Shown here piece by piece: positions 9,990 to 18,302 of a DNA stretch of 64,000 nucleotides; the first letter of the stretch is position 1; each line of letters opens with the position of its first letter. A program made the position numbers and the translations under genes. Source of the stretch: an uncultured Gammaproteobacteria bacterium. GTDB lineage: Bacteria; Pseudomonadota; Gammaproteobacteria; Steroidobacterales; XN24. The notes under the pieces were generated by a model. The model worked only from the letters and a program-made list of their open reading frames with translations, was not told where the DNA came from and did not search any database. The stretch lies in the NCBI GenBank assembly GCA_947259915.1, contig CAMYOC010000044.1:1-64000 (forward strand). The letters run 5' to 3'.

Positions 9990-10943
9990 TCAGCGCTGTC
10001 GGCGTTGCAGCCACACAAGAATGCCCGCCGCGTTGAGTTTTATGTCTGCGCTGAGAACAGCGCAGCGCCAGTCCGGGTCTGTGTCGCAGCCATGGGCATC
10101 GAGGCGCTCGAACAGGCGTTCTCTGATCGCGTCGCGCAGCCACTGCTCCGGATCCTGTTTGTCCGCGGCCCGATCCGCGAAATCCACATAGGCGCGGATG
10201 TCGTCACACAGCTCTCCAGCCAGACGCGGCAGATCCCCGACGCGGCTGAAATGGGTCAGATAGATGGCCTCGGGTTCCGCACCCATCAATCGCTGTACGC
10301 TGGCGATCGCCGCCTCGGGATCGAAGTGGACCGGGGTGGTGCTCGGCAGGATGAACGGACCGCGGGCGGTATCGAATTCCCGATACGAGAGTCCGAAGCT
10401 GTCACCCGAGAAGATGATCCTCGCGCCTGGATCATGGATGCAATAGTGATGGCGCGCATGGCCTTCCGTATGCATGAACCTCAGCGGCCGACCGGCCAGC
10501 TCGATCTGTGCCTCGTCCTCGACCACCCGGATGCGCGTCTCGGGTATGGGGCGGATGCTGCCGTACATGGCCTCGAAGGCCTGGTCGCCATAGACCGCGC
10601 GGCTGCCGCTCTCCAGACGCGTCGGGTCCGCCATATGCGGCGCGCCGCGTGGGTGCAGCACGGCCGTGGCGTTGGGCAACAAAGCCATCAATTCGCCGGC
10701 GCCGCCGGCATGATCCAGATGGACATGGGTCAGACAGACCAGCTCGACGGCCTCCGGCGCCAGCCCCTTCGCCTCCAGGGCCGCCATCAGCCGAGGCACC
10801 GCGCTGTTCGGACCGGTATCGACAAAGGCCGCACGGCCCTGCTCGACGATCAGATGGCTGGCGGTCATCGACGGCCGGACATAACCGGTGTCGATCGCCG
10901 TAATGCCGGCGGGGAAGTCGGTGATCAGCGCATCGATATCCAT
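9990..10943 (-). CDS. Metallo-beta-lactamase-fold hydrolase
   Basis: A 317-residue MBL-fold enzyme with the binuclear-metal motif THVHLDHAGG at 72-81, a later metal His in MHTEGHARHH, and an Asp in IIFSGDSFG. No signal peptide is seen, so it is probably cytoplasmic. The C-terminal third (about 240-317) is helical and of unknown role. It is 47 bases upstream of acuI on the same strand and may be its first operon partner, for example as a thioesterase or lactonase, but nothing in the sequence fixes the substrate. Confidence 0.8.
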   Translation of the reverse strand: MDIDALITDFPAGITAIDTGYVRPSMTASHLIVEQGRAAFVDTGPNSAVPRLMAALEAKGLAPEAVELVCLTHVHLDHAGGAGELMALLPNATAVLHPRGAPHMADPTRLESGSRAVYGDQAFEAMYGSIRPIPETRIRVVEDEAQIELAGRPLRFMHTEGHARHHYCIHDPGARIIFSGDSFGLSYREFDTARGPFILPSTTPVHFDPEAAIASVQRLMGAEPEAIYLTHFSRVGDLPRLAGELCDDIRAYVDFADRAADKQDPEQWLRDAIRERLFERLDAHGCDTDPDWRCAVLSADIKLNAAGILVWLQRRQR

Positions 10944-11086
10944 CTCTGCCTTCCCGCGGGTCGCATGGGCCCCAACGCTTTGACCGCGTCGTATTACAGT
11001 TCTGACGCGTTGCCGATCAGCTGCCCGGCGCTGGCGGGATCGGCGCCACGAGACGCCTTCGCATCCTGGCGCCGGGTCGGCGGATA

Positions 11087-11416
11087 TTAGCGCGTGGCGG
11101 TCGTCAGGCCGTCCATGCTGGCGTACCAGGCGGCCAGATCGGCGATATCGTCATCGCTGAGATTGGTGGCAAAACCGGCCATGATCGCGTTCTTGCGCTC
11201 CCCACTGCGGTACTGGGTCAGGGCGTGGACGAGATATTCGACATGCTGTCCCGCGAGCACCGGATAATTCGGCGCGATGCCGCGCCCGTCCTCGCCGTGA
11301 CAGGCGGTACAGGCCGTGGACTTGGCGCGCCCGAGCTCGGGGTTGCCGTCGGCGTGGGCCGCCACAGGGACGCTGAGCGCGAACAGGGCGGCGGTCAAAA
11401 TAGCTGCGCGACCCAT
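11087..11416 (-). CDS. Small monohaem cytochrome c (class I)
   Basis: A 109-residue exported protein: signal peptide to about AHA22, haem motif CTACH at 36-40, and a C-terminal Met (IMAGFATNL) as likely sixth ligand. It resembles the c4/c5-like c553 soluble electron carriers. The ATG at 11416 follows GAGGG and lies one base after the stop of the neighbouring cytochrome gene, so the two are translationally coupled. The natural electron partner is unknown. Confidence 0.88.
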   Translation of the reverse strand: MGRAAILTAALFALSVPVAAHADGNPELGRAKSTACTACHGEDGRGIAPNYPVLAGQHVEYLVHALTQYRSGERKNAIMAGFATNLSDDDIADLAAWYASMDGLTTATR

Positions 11417-11417
11417 G

Positions 11418-11756
11418 TTATTTACCCTCATTGCAGTAGGCCGGATCGGCAAAGAATGCCGCCATATCCTTGATGTCCGCTTCACTCAACGTCGCCGCCT
11501 GGGCGTGCATCGTGTTGTGAGGCCGGTCTCCGACCGTATACGCCCGCAGCGCATCGACGAAGTATTGTGCGTTTTGTCCGCACAGCCTGGGCACCGGATA
11601 GGTCGGATAGACGTTTTTGTAGTTCTCGATGCCGTGGCAGCCCAGACAGGTCTCTGCGCTGCGCCGACCCTGCACGGGGTCGCCGTCTGCCTGTGCCAGC
11701 AACGGCAGCGATGCGGCCAGGATCGCTCCGGCGATGGCGATGCGCTTGACGATCAT
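11418..11756 (-). CDS. Small monohaem cytochrome c (class I)
   Basis: A 112-residue periplasmic cytochrome: signal peptide to about AQA23 and haem motif CLGCH at 37-41. A later Met-containing region (HNTMHAQAATLS) is the likely axial-ligand segment. It has a strong GGAGG before the ATG. With the following gene it forms a pair of similar one-haem domains, like a two-gene version of dihaem cytochrome c4. Two extra cysteines (LCGQN and PAYCNEG) could form a disulfide. Confidence 0.88.
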   Translation of the reverse strand: MIVKRIAIAGAILAASLPLLAQADGDPVQGRRSAETCLGCHGIENYKNVYPTYPVPRLCGQNAQYFVDALRAYTVGDRPHNTMHAQAATLSEADIKDMAAFFADPAYCNEGK

Positions 11757-11868
11757 GAATCCTCCACGGCCCGCCGGGACAGGCGAGGGTTAATACAGGG
11801 GGCGATATGGTAATCAGACCGACGTAATATTGCCACAAACCGCCCGTGTTCCCGTGGAGGGTCCAGCC

Positions 11869-12567
11869 ATGCGCCAGATCTTGTCATTGCTGCTTGTCAC
11901 CAGCCTGTTCGTCGTTACCGCCGCCGTGGCCGGAGATCCCCGTCTGGTCACAGTATCCGGATCCGGAGAAGTGCTGGTGGAGCCGGACCTGGCATCCCTG
12001 GGGATTGGTGTGGAGGCCCGTGCGCCGAGCGTGGACGCGGCCCGCCGCCAGGTTAACGACACGGTGCGCGGTGTCCTCGATCTGACCCGCGCCAGCGGCA
12101 TTTCGCAGGAACAGGTATCCAGCGCCGCGTTGATGGTGCGGCCCGATTATCAGTGGATGCCCGAGAGCCGCGAGCAGAAGCTGCTCGGTTACGTGGTCAC
12201 ACGACGGATGAATATCCGTCTCACCGATATCACGATGCTCGGCGAGGTCCTCGAGGGCGTGCTCAAACTGGGGATCAACCAGGTGGACCCGCCGGCCTTC
12301 GACACCACGCGGCGCGCGGAATTCGAGCGCCAGGCGCTGGCCGCCGCCGCCAGGGATGCGCGGCAACGGGCCCGCGTGCTGGCGCAGGCACTGGACATGG
12401 ATCTGGGACCGGCTCATCGGATCGAGGCGACCGGCGGGCCGGTTGTGCGGCCCGTGGGCGAGCGCGTGATGGCGGCAAGCAGTGCCGACGACGCCGGCAG
12501 CTATCAGACCGGTGAGATCCGCATCGGCAGCCAGGTTACGGCCAGCTTCGAGCTGCTCGCGCCCTGA
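11869..12567 (+). CDS. SIMPL domain protein (DUF541), exported
   Basis: A 232-residue periplasmic protein: signal peptide to about AVAG21, then a SIMPL/DUF541 domain that starts with the typical VSGSGEVLVEPDLASLGIGV. Members include E. coli YggE, linked to oxidative-stress tolerance; the molecular function is unsettled. The ATG at 11869 has GGAGG 8 bases before it and yields a clean signal peptide, so it was preferred to an upstream ATG at 11830. It is divergent from the cytochrome pair. Confidence 0.88.
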   Translation: MRQILSLLLVTSLFVVTAAVAGDPRLVTVSGSGEVLVEPDLASLGIGVEARAPSVDAARRQVNDTVRGVLDLTRASGISQEQVSSAALMVRPDYQWMPESREQKLLGYVVTRRMNIRLTDITMLGEVLEGVLKLGINQVDPPAFDTTRRAEFERQALAAAARDARQRARVLAQALDMDLGPAHRIEATGGPVVRPVGERVMAASSADDAGSYQTGEIRIGSQVTASFELLAP

Positions 12568-12584
12568 CCCGAATCAACTGCCGA

Positions 12585-13073
12585 TCAATCCTCCGCCAGC
12601 GCGTCGGCGATATCCTGGAGCAGGACCGCGTCCTGCGGCGCGGTGGCGGACGGATAGCGCGCGATGACCCGGCCGTCGCGCCCGATCAGGAATTTCTCGA
12701 AATTCCAGGCGATGTCTCCGGGGTTGCCGTTCGCGGGATCGGTCAGCCACGCATAGAGCGGATGGCGATCGGGGCCGTTGACCTCGCTCTTTACGCCCAG
12801 CGGGAAACTCACGCCATAGCGTTGCTGGCAAAAACCGAGGATCTCCGCCGGACCGCCGGGTTCCTGGCTGCCGAACTGGTTGCAGGGGATACCCAGCACG
12901 CTGAAACCCTGACCATGGAGCTCTTTGTGCAGCGCCTGCAGGCCTGCATATTGTGGCGTATAGCCGCACTCGCTGGCGACGTTGACCACCAAAACCACCT
13001 GGCCCTGGAGCTCGGTGAGCAGATCGGGCTCGCCACTGAGGCTGTCGATTTCAAAATCAGTGAACTGTTTCAT
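12585..13073 (-). CDS. Glutathione peroxidase family peroxidase (BtuE-like)
   Basis: A 162-residue thiol peroxidase of the GPx family. The peroxidatic residue is Cys36 in NVASECGYTPQY, with partner motifs PCNQFGSQEPG (Gln) and WNFEKFLIG (Trp/Asn). It is a cysteine form, not selenocysteine, and lacks a signal peptide. Such bacterial enzymes usually use thioredoxin or glutathione to reduce peroxides. The ATG at 13073 is preceded by GGAGAGAGCCG. It converges with the SIMPL gene. Confidence 0.93.
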   Translation of the reverse strand: MKQFTDFEIDSLSGEPDLLTELQGQVVLVVNVASECGYTPQYAGLQALHKELHGQGFSVLGIPCNQFGSQEPGGPAEILGFCQQRYGVSFPLGVKSEVNGPDRHPLYAWLTDPANGNPGDIAWNFEKFLIGRDGRVIARYPSATAPQDAVLLQDIADALAED

Positions 13074-13136
13074 CGGCTCTCTCCTGCGAGATTCCGATGC
13101 TAGCACGCCCTTTGTCCTCGACAGAGCGCGATCCTG

Positions 13137-14480
13137 ATGCCACCATCCGCCACCGCCGGCCCGCATCCGGGCGCACGCAGGACCGATGGCTTGAAACGAC
13201 CGCTGACCCTCCTTTTCCTGGCGGTGCTGCTGCTCGCATGCGTGGCGCCACCGCTGATCGGCCGTGTGGTCGAATCGCGCCAGCAGTTCCTGCTCGACCA
13301 GTTATCCCGGTATGCGATCGGCGCGCCGCCGATCGTCGATGACTATCAGACCGGCTGGTTTACCTCCCACGCCCGGCATCGCCTGCCGCTCTCCGACCAG
13401 GGGGCCCGGCAGCTGGCCCATCTGCTGGCGGGCGCGAGGACTGTGGCGCCCTCGAGCCTGATCATCGACAGCGTCATAGCCCACGGACCCTGGCCGATGT
13501 TGCAGGGACTTCCGGCGCTGGCCCGCATGCGCTCCACGTTTCTGCTTGAGGGCACGGATCACCACACAACGCGGATTCCCGGTGCCGCGGTGACGCGTAT
13601 CGGTTTCAGCGGCGGCGGTCACACCCGGATTACCGCCGACGCTATCGAGGGGCCGATGGCGGGCGGTCAGGGTGTGTTCACCGCGGCGGGCGCGGACATC
13701 GAAGTGTCGTTCGATCGTCACGCCGCCCATCTGCAATCGGAAGGCCGGCTCGGACCGATCGAGGTGGCGGGAACGCATGGTCTGATGCGGGCCGGCAATA
13801 TCGCGTTCCACAGCGATACCACGCCCACCGGCCATGGCCTGCGCCGCGGGAGCAGCCAGGTGTCGCTGGAGCGCTTTGAATTTACCGACCGGCTGGGCCG
13901 GCAGGTCAGCGGCTCGGGATTTGAGATCGATCTGACGGTGGCGGCCAGCGGCGCAACGGTCGCCTATCAGACGCAGCTTGAGCTCGCTGAGTTCCAGGTC
14001 ACGGGCGGCGCGCCGTTTGCGGCAAAGATGCGCCTCGCAATCGACGCATTGGACAGCGTGATGCTCGGCGCGCTGTTGCAGCGGATGCAGCAGGGCTTCC
14101 CGATCAGGGCCGCTGGCACGGAGCTGGCCGCGGTCGTCCGCCCCGGATCCCGTCTGCAGCTCTCGGAGCTGGAAATCCTCGCCGAAGATGGCCGCGCGGC
14201 GCTGAATCTCGATCTGTGGCTACCGGCCGATGAAGACCGCGCGATCAGCGACGGCAGCGAACTGTTGTCTCTGCTCCGCGGGCACGGCCAGCTGTCGTTT
14301 AACCGGCCCATGTTGAACAGCCTGCTGGGTCTGAAGCCGGGCGCAAATGGCGATCCAATCGGTCTGGTGAGAGCAGGCTATCTGCGACGCGAGGGTGACA
14401 TCCTGGTCAGCGATATCGACCTCAGCGGCGGCCTGCTCACCGTAAACAAGTTGCCGCTACCACTGGCCTTCGGGCGTTAA
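13137..14480 (+). CDS. DUF945 (YdgA-like) envelope protein
   Basis: A 447-residue protein with one N-terminal membrane anchor (about 20-40) and a large repetitive beta-rich periplasmic domain, in the manner of YdgA/DUF945. The opening block around Y.TGWFTSHA and the closing conserved block with RREGDILVSDIDLSGG support the family. An alternative TTG start at 13191, with AGGA 8 bases before it, would remove a poorly conserved 18-residue leader and may be the true start. Function is unknown. Confidence 0.8.
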   Translation: MPPSATAGPHPGARRTDGLKRPLTLLFLAVLLLACVAPPLIGRVVESRQQFLLDQLSRYAIGAPPIVDDYQTGWFTSHARHRLPLSDQGARQLAHLLAGARTVAPSSLIIDSVIAHGPWPMLQGLPALARMRSTFLLEGTDHHTTRIPGAAVTRIGFSGGGHTRITADAIEGPMAGGQGVFTAAGADIEVSFDRHAAHLQSEGRLGPIEVAGTHGLMRAGNIAFHSDTTPTGHGLRRGSSQVSLERFEFTDRLGRQVSGSGFEIDLTVAASGATVAYQTQLELAEFQVTGGAPFAAKMRLAIDALDSVMLGALLQRMQQGFPIRAAGTELAAVVRPGSRLQLSELEILAEDGRAALNLDLWLPADEDRAISDGSELLSLLRGHGQLSFNRPMLNSLLGLKPGANGDPIGLVRAGYLRREGDILVSDIDLSGGLLTVNKLPLPLAFGR

Positions 14481-14489
14481 TTCGCGCCG

Positions 14490-15488
14490 TCATGGCAAGC
14501 TGCGATCAGTGTGATGGCAGGCCACCACCCGGCCCGCCTGCTCACGCAAGATAGGCCGCTCCTGCGCGCAGCGCGCATCCGCCAGGGGGCAGCGTGTGCG
14601 GAAGGCGCAGCCGCTGGGCGGGTCGAGCGGCGACGGCAGATCACCCACGATCGCTACGTGTGGGGCGCCCTGCTGGATAGCGGGATCCGGAACCGGGACG
14701 GCGTCGATCAGGGCGCGGGTATAAGGATGCAGTGGCTGATCGCAGATGCGATCACTGTCGCCGATCTCCACTACCCGCCCCAGATACATGACCATCACCC
14801 GATGACTGATGTGCCGCACCACGGATAAGTCATGCGCGATAAACAACAGTGACAGACCCAGTTCCTGCTGGATATCCATCAACAGATTGACAATCTGAGC
14901 CTGGACGGAAACGTCCAGCGCGCTGACCGGCTCGTCGCAGATGATCAGTGACGGGTGCAGGATCAGCGCCCGGGCGATGCCGATCCGCTGGCATTGGCCG
15001 CCGGAAAACTCGTGCGGATAGCGATTGATCAGCGACGCACCCAGGCCGACCCGTTCCATCATCGCCTCGACCTGGGCGCGCCGGCCGGAACGGTCGAGAC
15101 GGGGCTCGAACACACGCAGCGGCTCAGCGATGATCTCGCCGACGGTCATCCGCGGATTGAGCGACGCCAGCGGATCCTGAAAAATCATCTGCGCCTCGCG
15201 CCGCCGCTGACGCAGCGCGTCGCGGCCAAGGCCGGTCAGGGGCCGGCCGTCCAGGTTGACCTGGCCCGACGGGACCGGCACCAGCCCGAGAATGCCGCGC
15301 GCCAGTGATGATTTGCCGCAGCCGGACTCGCCGACAACACCCAGAGTCTCGCCCCGTCCGAGTTCGAAGCTGACCGCGCTGACCGCCTCGAGGATCCGGG
15401 CCGGACTAAGCATGCTCGCACCCGGCACCCGGAAATGAACCGAGAGATCACGAACCTCGAGCAGCGCTCCGTCAGCGGCATCGTTCAC
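14490..15488 (-). CDS. oppF: Oligopeptide ABC transporter ATP-binding protein OppF
   Basis: A 332-residue ABC ATPase. Walker A GESGCGKSS at 53-61, signature FSGGQCQR, Walker B LIICDEP and the H-loop IAHDLSVV are intact. The C-terminal oligopeptide-transporter extension has the spaced cysteines GCAFRTRCPLADARC typical of this subfamily. It overlaps oppD by four bases and ends the cassette. Pairs with OppD to power peptide import through OppBC. Confidence 0.94.
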   Translation of the reverse strand: MNDAADGALLEVRDLSVHFRVPGASMLSPARILEAVSAVSFELGRGETLGVVGESGCGKSSLARGILGLVPVPSGQVNLDGRPLTGLGRDALRQRRREAQMIFQDPLASLNPRMTVGEIIAEPLRVFEPRLDRSGRRAQVEAMMERVGLGASLINRYPHEFSGGQCQRIGIARALILHPSLIICDEPVSALDVSVQAQIVNLLMDIQQELGLSLLFIAHDLSVVRHISHRVMVMYLGRVVEIGDSDRICDQPLHPYTRALIDAVPVPDPAIQQGAPHVAIVGDLPSPLDPPSGCAFRTRCPLADARCAQERPILREQAGRVVACHHTDRSLP

Positions 15489-16459
15489 GGCAGCATGCTC
15501 CGGTGACAGGCCTTGATATGACTCTCGCTAAACCGTTCGGCCGCGGGCCGCTCGCGCAGACAGCGCGGCTCCTGGTATTCACAGCGTGCCGCGAAGGGAC
15601 AGCCCGCCGGCAGCGCGAGCAGGCTCGGCGGGTTGCCGGGGATGGTCGCGAGCCGCCTCAAACCGGGCTGATCGAGACGCGGTACGGAACGCAGCAGCCC
15701 GCGGGTATAAGGGTGCCGGCTGTGATGAAAGATCTCATCGAGCGTGCCGTACTCCATCAGCTGCCCGCCATACATGACCAGCGCGCGATCGCTGCTGCCG
15801 GCGACGACGCCCAGGTCGTGAGTGATGAGGATGATCGCGGTGCCGAACTCCCGGCGGATTTCGGACAGCAATTCGAGGATCTGTGCCTGTACCGTGACAT
15901 CCAGTGCCGTGGTGGGTTCGTCGGCGATCAGCAGATCGGGACGGCACAGCAGCGCGATCGCGATCATCACTCGCTGACGCATACCGCCGGAGAACTCGTG
16001 AGGATAGCGATCGATACGCCCGCGCGCGTCCGGGATATGCACTGCATCCAGCATCTCCAGCGCGGTGCGTCTTGCCTCGGCTTCGCTCATGCCCTTGTGC
16101 AGCACCAGTACTTCCACCATCTGCCTGGCTATCGTCAGATAAGGATTGAGCGAGGTCATCGGGTCCTGGAAGATCATCGAAATCCGGTCACCGCGGAACA
16201 GGTTCAGCTGCGCCGTGGGCAGGTTCAGGATCTCCTCGCCCCGATAACGCACGCTGCCGGAACAACGCCCGTTCGCGGCCAGCAGGCCCATGATGCTGAG
16301 CACGCTCTGACTCTTGCCGGAACCGGATTCGCCGACGATGGCGAGCACCTCGGACGGCTCCAGCGAGAAGCTGATGCCGTTGACCGCCTCGACCGCGCCG
16401 TCCGGCGTATCGAAACGGACCACCAGTTGATCAACTTCCAGCAAGGGCATAAGCGTCAA
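15485..16459 (-). CDS. oppD: Oligopeptide ABC transporter ATP-binding protein OppD
   Basis: A 324-residue ABC ATPase. Walker A GESGSGKS is at 43-50, signature FSGGMRQR near 160, Walker B LLIADEP and H-loop ITHDLGVV. The C-terminal oligopeptide/dipeptide domain with [15 protein letters not shown] is present. Its ATG overlaps the oppC stop and its stop overlaps the oppF ATG, so the three are translationally coupled. Confidence 0.94.
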   Translation of the reverse strand: MTLMPLLEVDQLVVRFDTPDGAVEAVNGISFSLEPSEVLAIVGESGSGKSQSVLSIMGLLAANGRCSGSVRYRGEEILNLPTAQLNLFRGDRISMIFQDPMTSLNPYLTIARQMVEVLVLHKGMSEAEARRTALEMLDAVHIPDARGRIDRYPHEFSGGMRQRVMIAIALLCRPDLLIADEPTTALDVTVQAQILELLSEIRREFGTAIILITHDLGVVAGSSDRALVMYGGQLMEYGTLDEIFHHSRHPYTRGLLRSVPRLDQPGLRRLATIPGNPPSLLALPAGCPFAARCEYQEPRCLRERPAAERFSESHIKACHRSMLP

Positions 16460-17340
16460 CGGTCCTTCGGGTCGAGGGCATCACGCAAGCCGTCGCCGAT
16501 AAAATTGAAACAGAACAACGTGGCCGCCAGAAACACCGCCGGGAAGATCAGCAGCCAGGGTGCGCTCTCCATCTCCTGCGCCCCGTCGTTGACCAGCGCG
16601 CCCCAGGAGGTCATCGGCTCCTGCACACCGAGACCGAGAAAGCTCAGGAACGACTCGACGAGGATCACCTGGGGGATAGTCAGGGTGACATAGACCACGA
16701 CCACGCCGAGCAGGTTGGGCACGATATGCCGGCGGATGATGGCGAGCGTCGGCGTACCCAGGGCTTCGGCCGCCTCGATGAACTCTTTGCGTTTCAGGCT
16801 CAGGGTCTGGCCACGGACGATACGCGCCATGTCCAGCCAGTTGATAGCGCCGATGGCGACAAAGATCAGCACGATATTGCGCCCGAACAACACCATCAGC
16901 AGGATGACAAAAAACATGAACGGCATCGCATAGAGGATATCGACGATGCGCATCATCAAATGATCCACGCGTCCGCCGACATAACCGGCGATGGCGCCGT
17001 AGGCGATACCGATCAGCAGACTGACCAGCGTGGCCACCAGACCGACCAGCAATGAGATGCGTCCGCCATAGAGCGTGCGCATCAGCAGATCCCGACCGAG
17101 ACTGTCGGTACCGAACAGATGGCCGCTGGCCAGGTCCGGCGGCACCGCTATATTGCTCCAGTCAGTGAAGTCATAGTCGAAGGGCACCAGCCATGGTCCG
17201 ACGATCACCGCCAGCGTCATCGAGATCAGGATCACGCTGGCCACGACCGCGGCGCGATTACGCATCAGCCGCCGCCGCGCATCTACCCACAGGCTGCGGC
17301 CCTCGACGGCGCTGCTGCTCACCGGGTTCACCGCGGCCAT
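16456..17340 (-). CDS. oppC: Oligopeptide ABC transporter permease OppC
   Basis: A 294-residue inner-membrane permease with an N-terminal helix (about 32-52) and a BPD_transp_1 domain of five further segments. The EAA loop that docks with the ATPases is visible as EAAEALGTPTLAIIRRHIVPN near 188-208. Residues LFGTDSLGRDLLMR mark the OppC N-domain. One-base overlap with oppB and four-base overlap with oppD place it inside the cassette. Confidence 0.94.
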   Translation of the reverse strand: MAAVNPVSSSAVEGRSLWVDARRRLMRNRAAVVASVILISMTLAVIVGPWLVPFDYDFTDWSNIAVPPDLASGHLFGTDSLGRDLLMRTLYGGRISLLVGLVATLVSLLIGIAYGAIAGYVGGRVDHLMMRIVDILYAMPFMFFVILLMVLFGRNIVLIFVAIGAINWLDMARIVRGQTLSLKRKEFIEAAEALGTPTLAIIRRHIVPNLLGVVVVYVTLTIPQVILVESFLSFLGLGVQEPMTSWGALVNDGAQEMESAPWLLIFPAVFLAATLFCFNFIGDGLRDALDPKDR

Positions 17341-18260
17341 TAGTATTTGACCCGCGGATCGAGCAATGCGTAGATCATGTCGACGAAGAAATTGAACACG
17401 ATGATCAACACGCCGTAGAAGATGACCACGCCCAACACCAGCGTGTAATCCCGGTTGAGGGCGCCCTGGACAAAAAAGCGTCCGAGACCGGGGACACCGA
17501 AGATCTGCTCGATCACCACCGAACCGGTGATGATGGCCGCGGTCGCCGGTCCCAGATACGACACCACGGGCAGCAGCGCCGGCTTGATCGCGTGACGCAG
17601 AATCACCAGACGTTCGGGCAGACCCTTGGCACGCGCGGTGCGGATAAAGTTGCTGTGCAGGACCTCGATCATGCTGCCGCGGGTCAGGCGGCTGATGTAG
17701 GCAATCTGCGGTAGCGCCAGAGAAATCACCGGCAGCACCAGATTGGCGGCTGAGCCGTCACCGAGACCGCCGGCAGGCAGCCATCCCAGGAACACCGCGA
17801 AAAACAGGATCAGCAGCGGCGCCATCACAAAATTCGGGATGGAAATACCCGTCATGGAGACCGCCATCACCGCGTAGTCCGTGCGCGTATTCTGCCTCAG
17901 CGCGGCGATAGTGCCGGCGCTGACTCCCACCACCAGAGCGAGCAGCATGGCCAGACCGCCGAGCCGCAGCGAGACCGGGAACCCGGCCATGACCAGCTCA
18001 CTGACCGAGTATTCCTTGTACTGGAAAGACGGCCCGAAGTCGCCCTTGAGCAACCCCGCCAGATAGCGCCCGAACTGCTGATACAGCGGTTCGTCCAGGT
18101 GGTAGGCCTGGAGCATCCGCGCCTCGATCTCCGGTGGCAACTTGCGCTCACTGTCGAACGGCCCGCCCGGAGCGACGCGGATCATAAAGAACGCGATCGC
18201 GATCATGATCAGCAGGGTCGGCCAGGCGCCGAGGAAACGCTTTAGAGCAAACTTGAGCAA
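17340..18260 (-). CDS. oppB: Oligopeptide ABC transporter permease OppB
   Basis: A 306-residue permease with six hydrophobic segments, starting with the typical LKRFLGAWPTLLIMIAIAFF helix. The EAA-type loop is RTARAKGLPERLVILRHAIKPA near 208-229. It heterodimerises with OppC to form the peptide channel. It begins 42 bases after the proximal oppA copy. Confidence 0.94.
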   Translation of the reverse strand: MLKFALKRFLGAWPTLLIMIAIAFFMIRVAPGGPFDSERKLPPEIEARMLQAYHLDEPLYQQFGRYLAGLLKGDFGPSFQYKEYSVSELVMAGFPVSLRLGGLAMLLALVVGVSAGTIAALRQNTRTDYAVMAVSMTGISIPNFVMAPLLILFFAVFLGWLPAGGLGDGSAANLVLPVISLALPQIAYISRLTRGSMIEVLHSNFIRTARAKGLPERLVILRHAIKPALLPVVSYLGPATAAIITGSVVIEQIFGVPGLGRFFVQGALNRDYTLVLGVVIFYGVLIIVFNFFVDMIYALLDPRVKY

Positions 18261-18302
18261 CAGGGGTCCTCCCGATCCGCCGCGCCGAATAGTAGCACCG
18301 CC

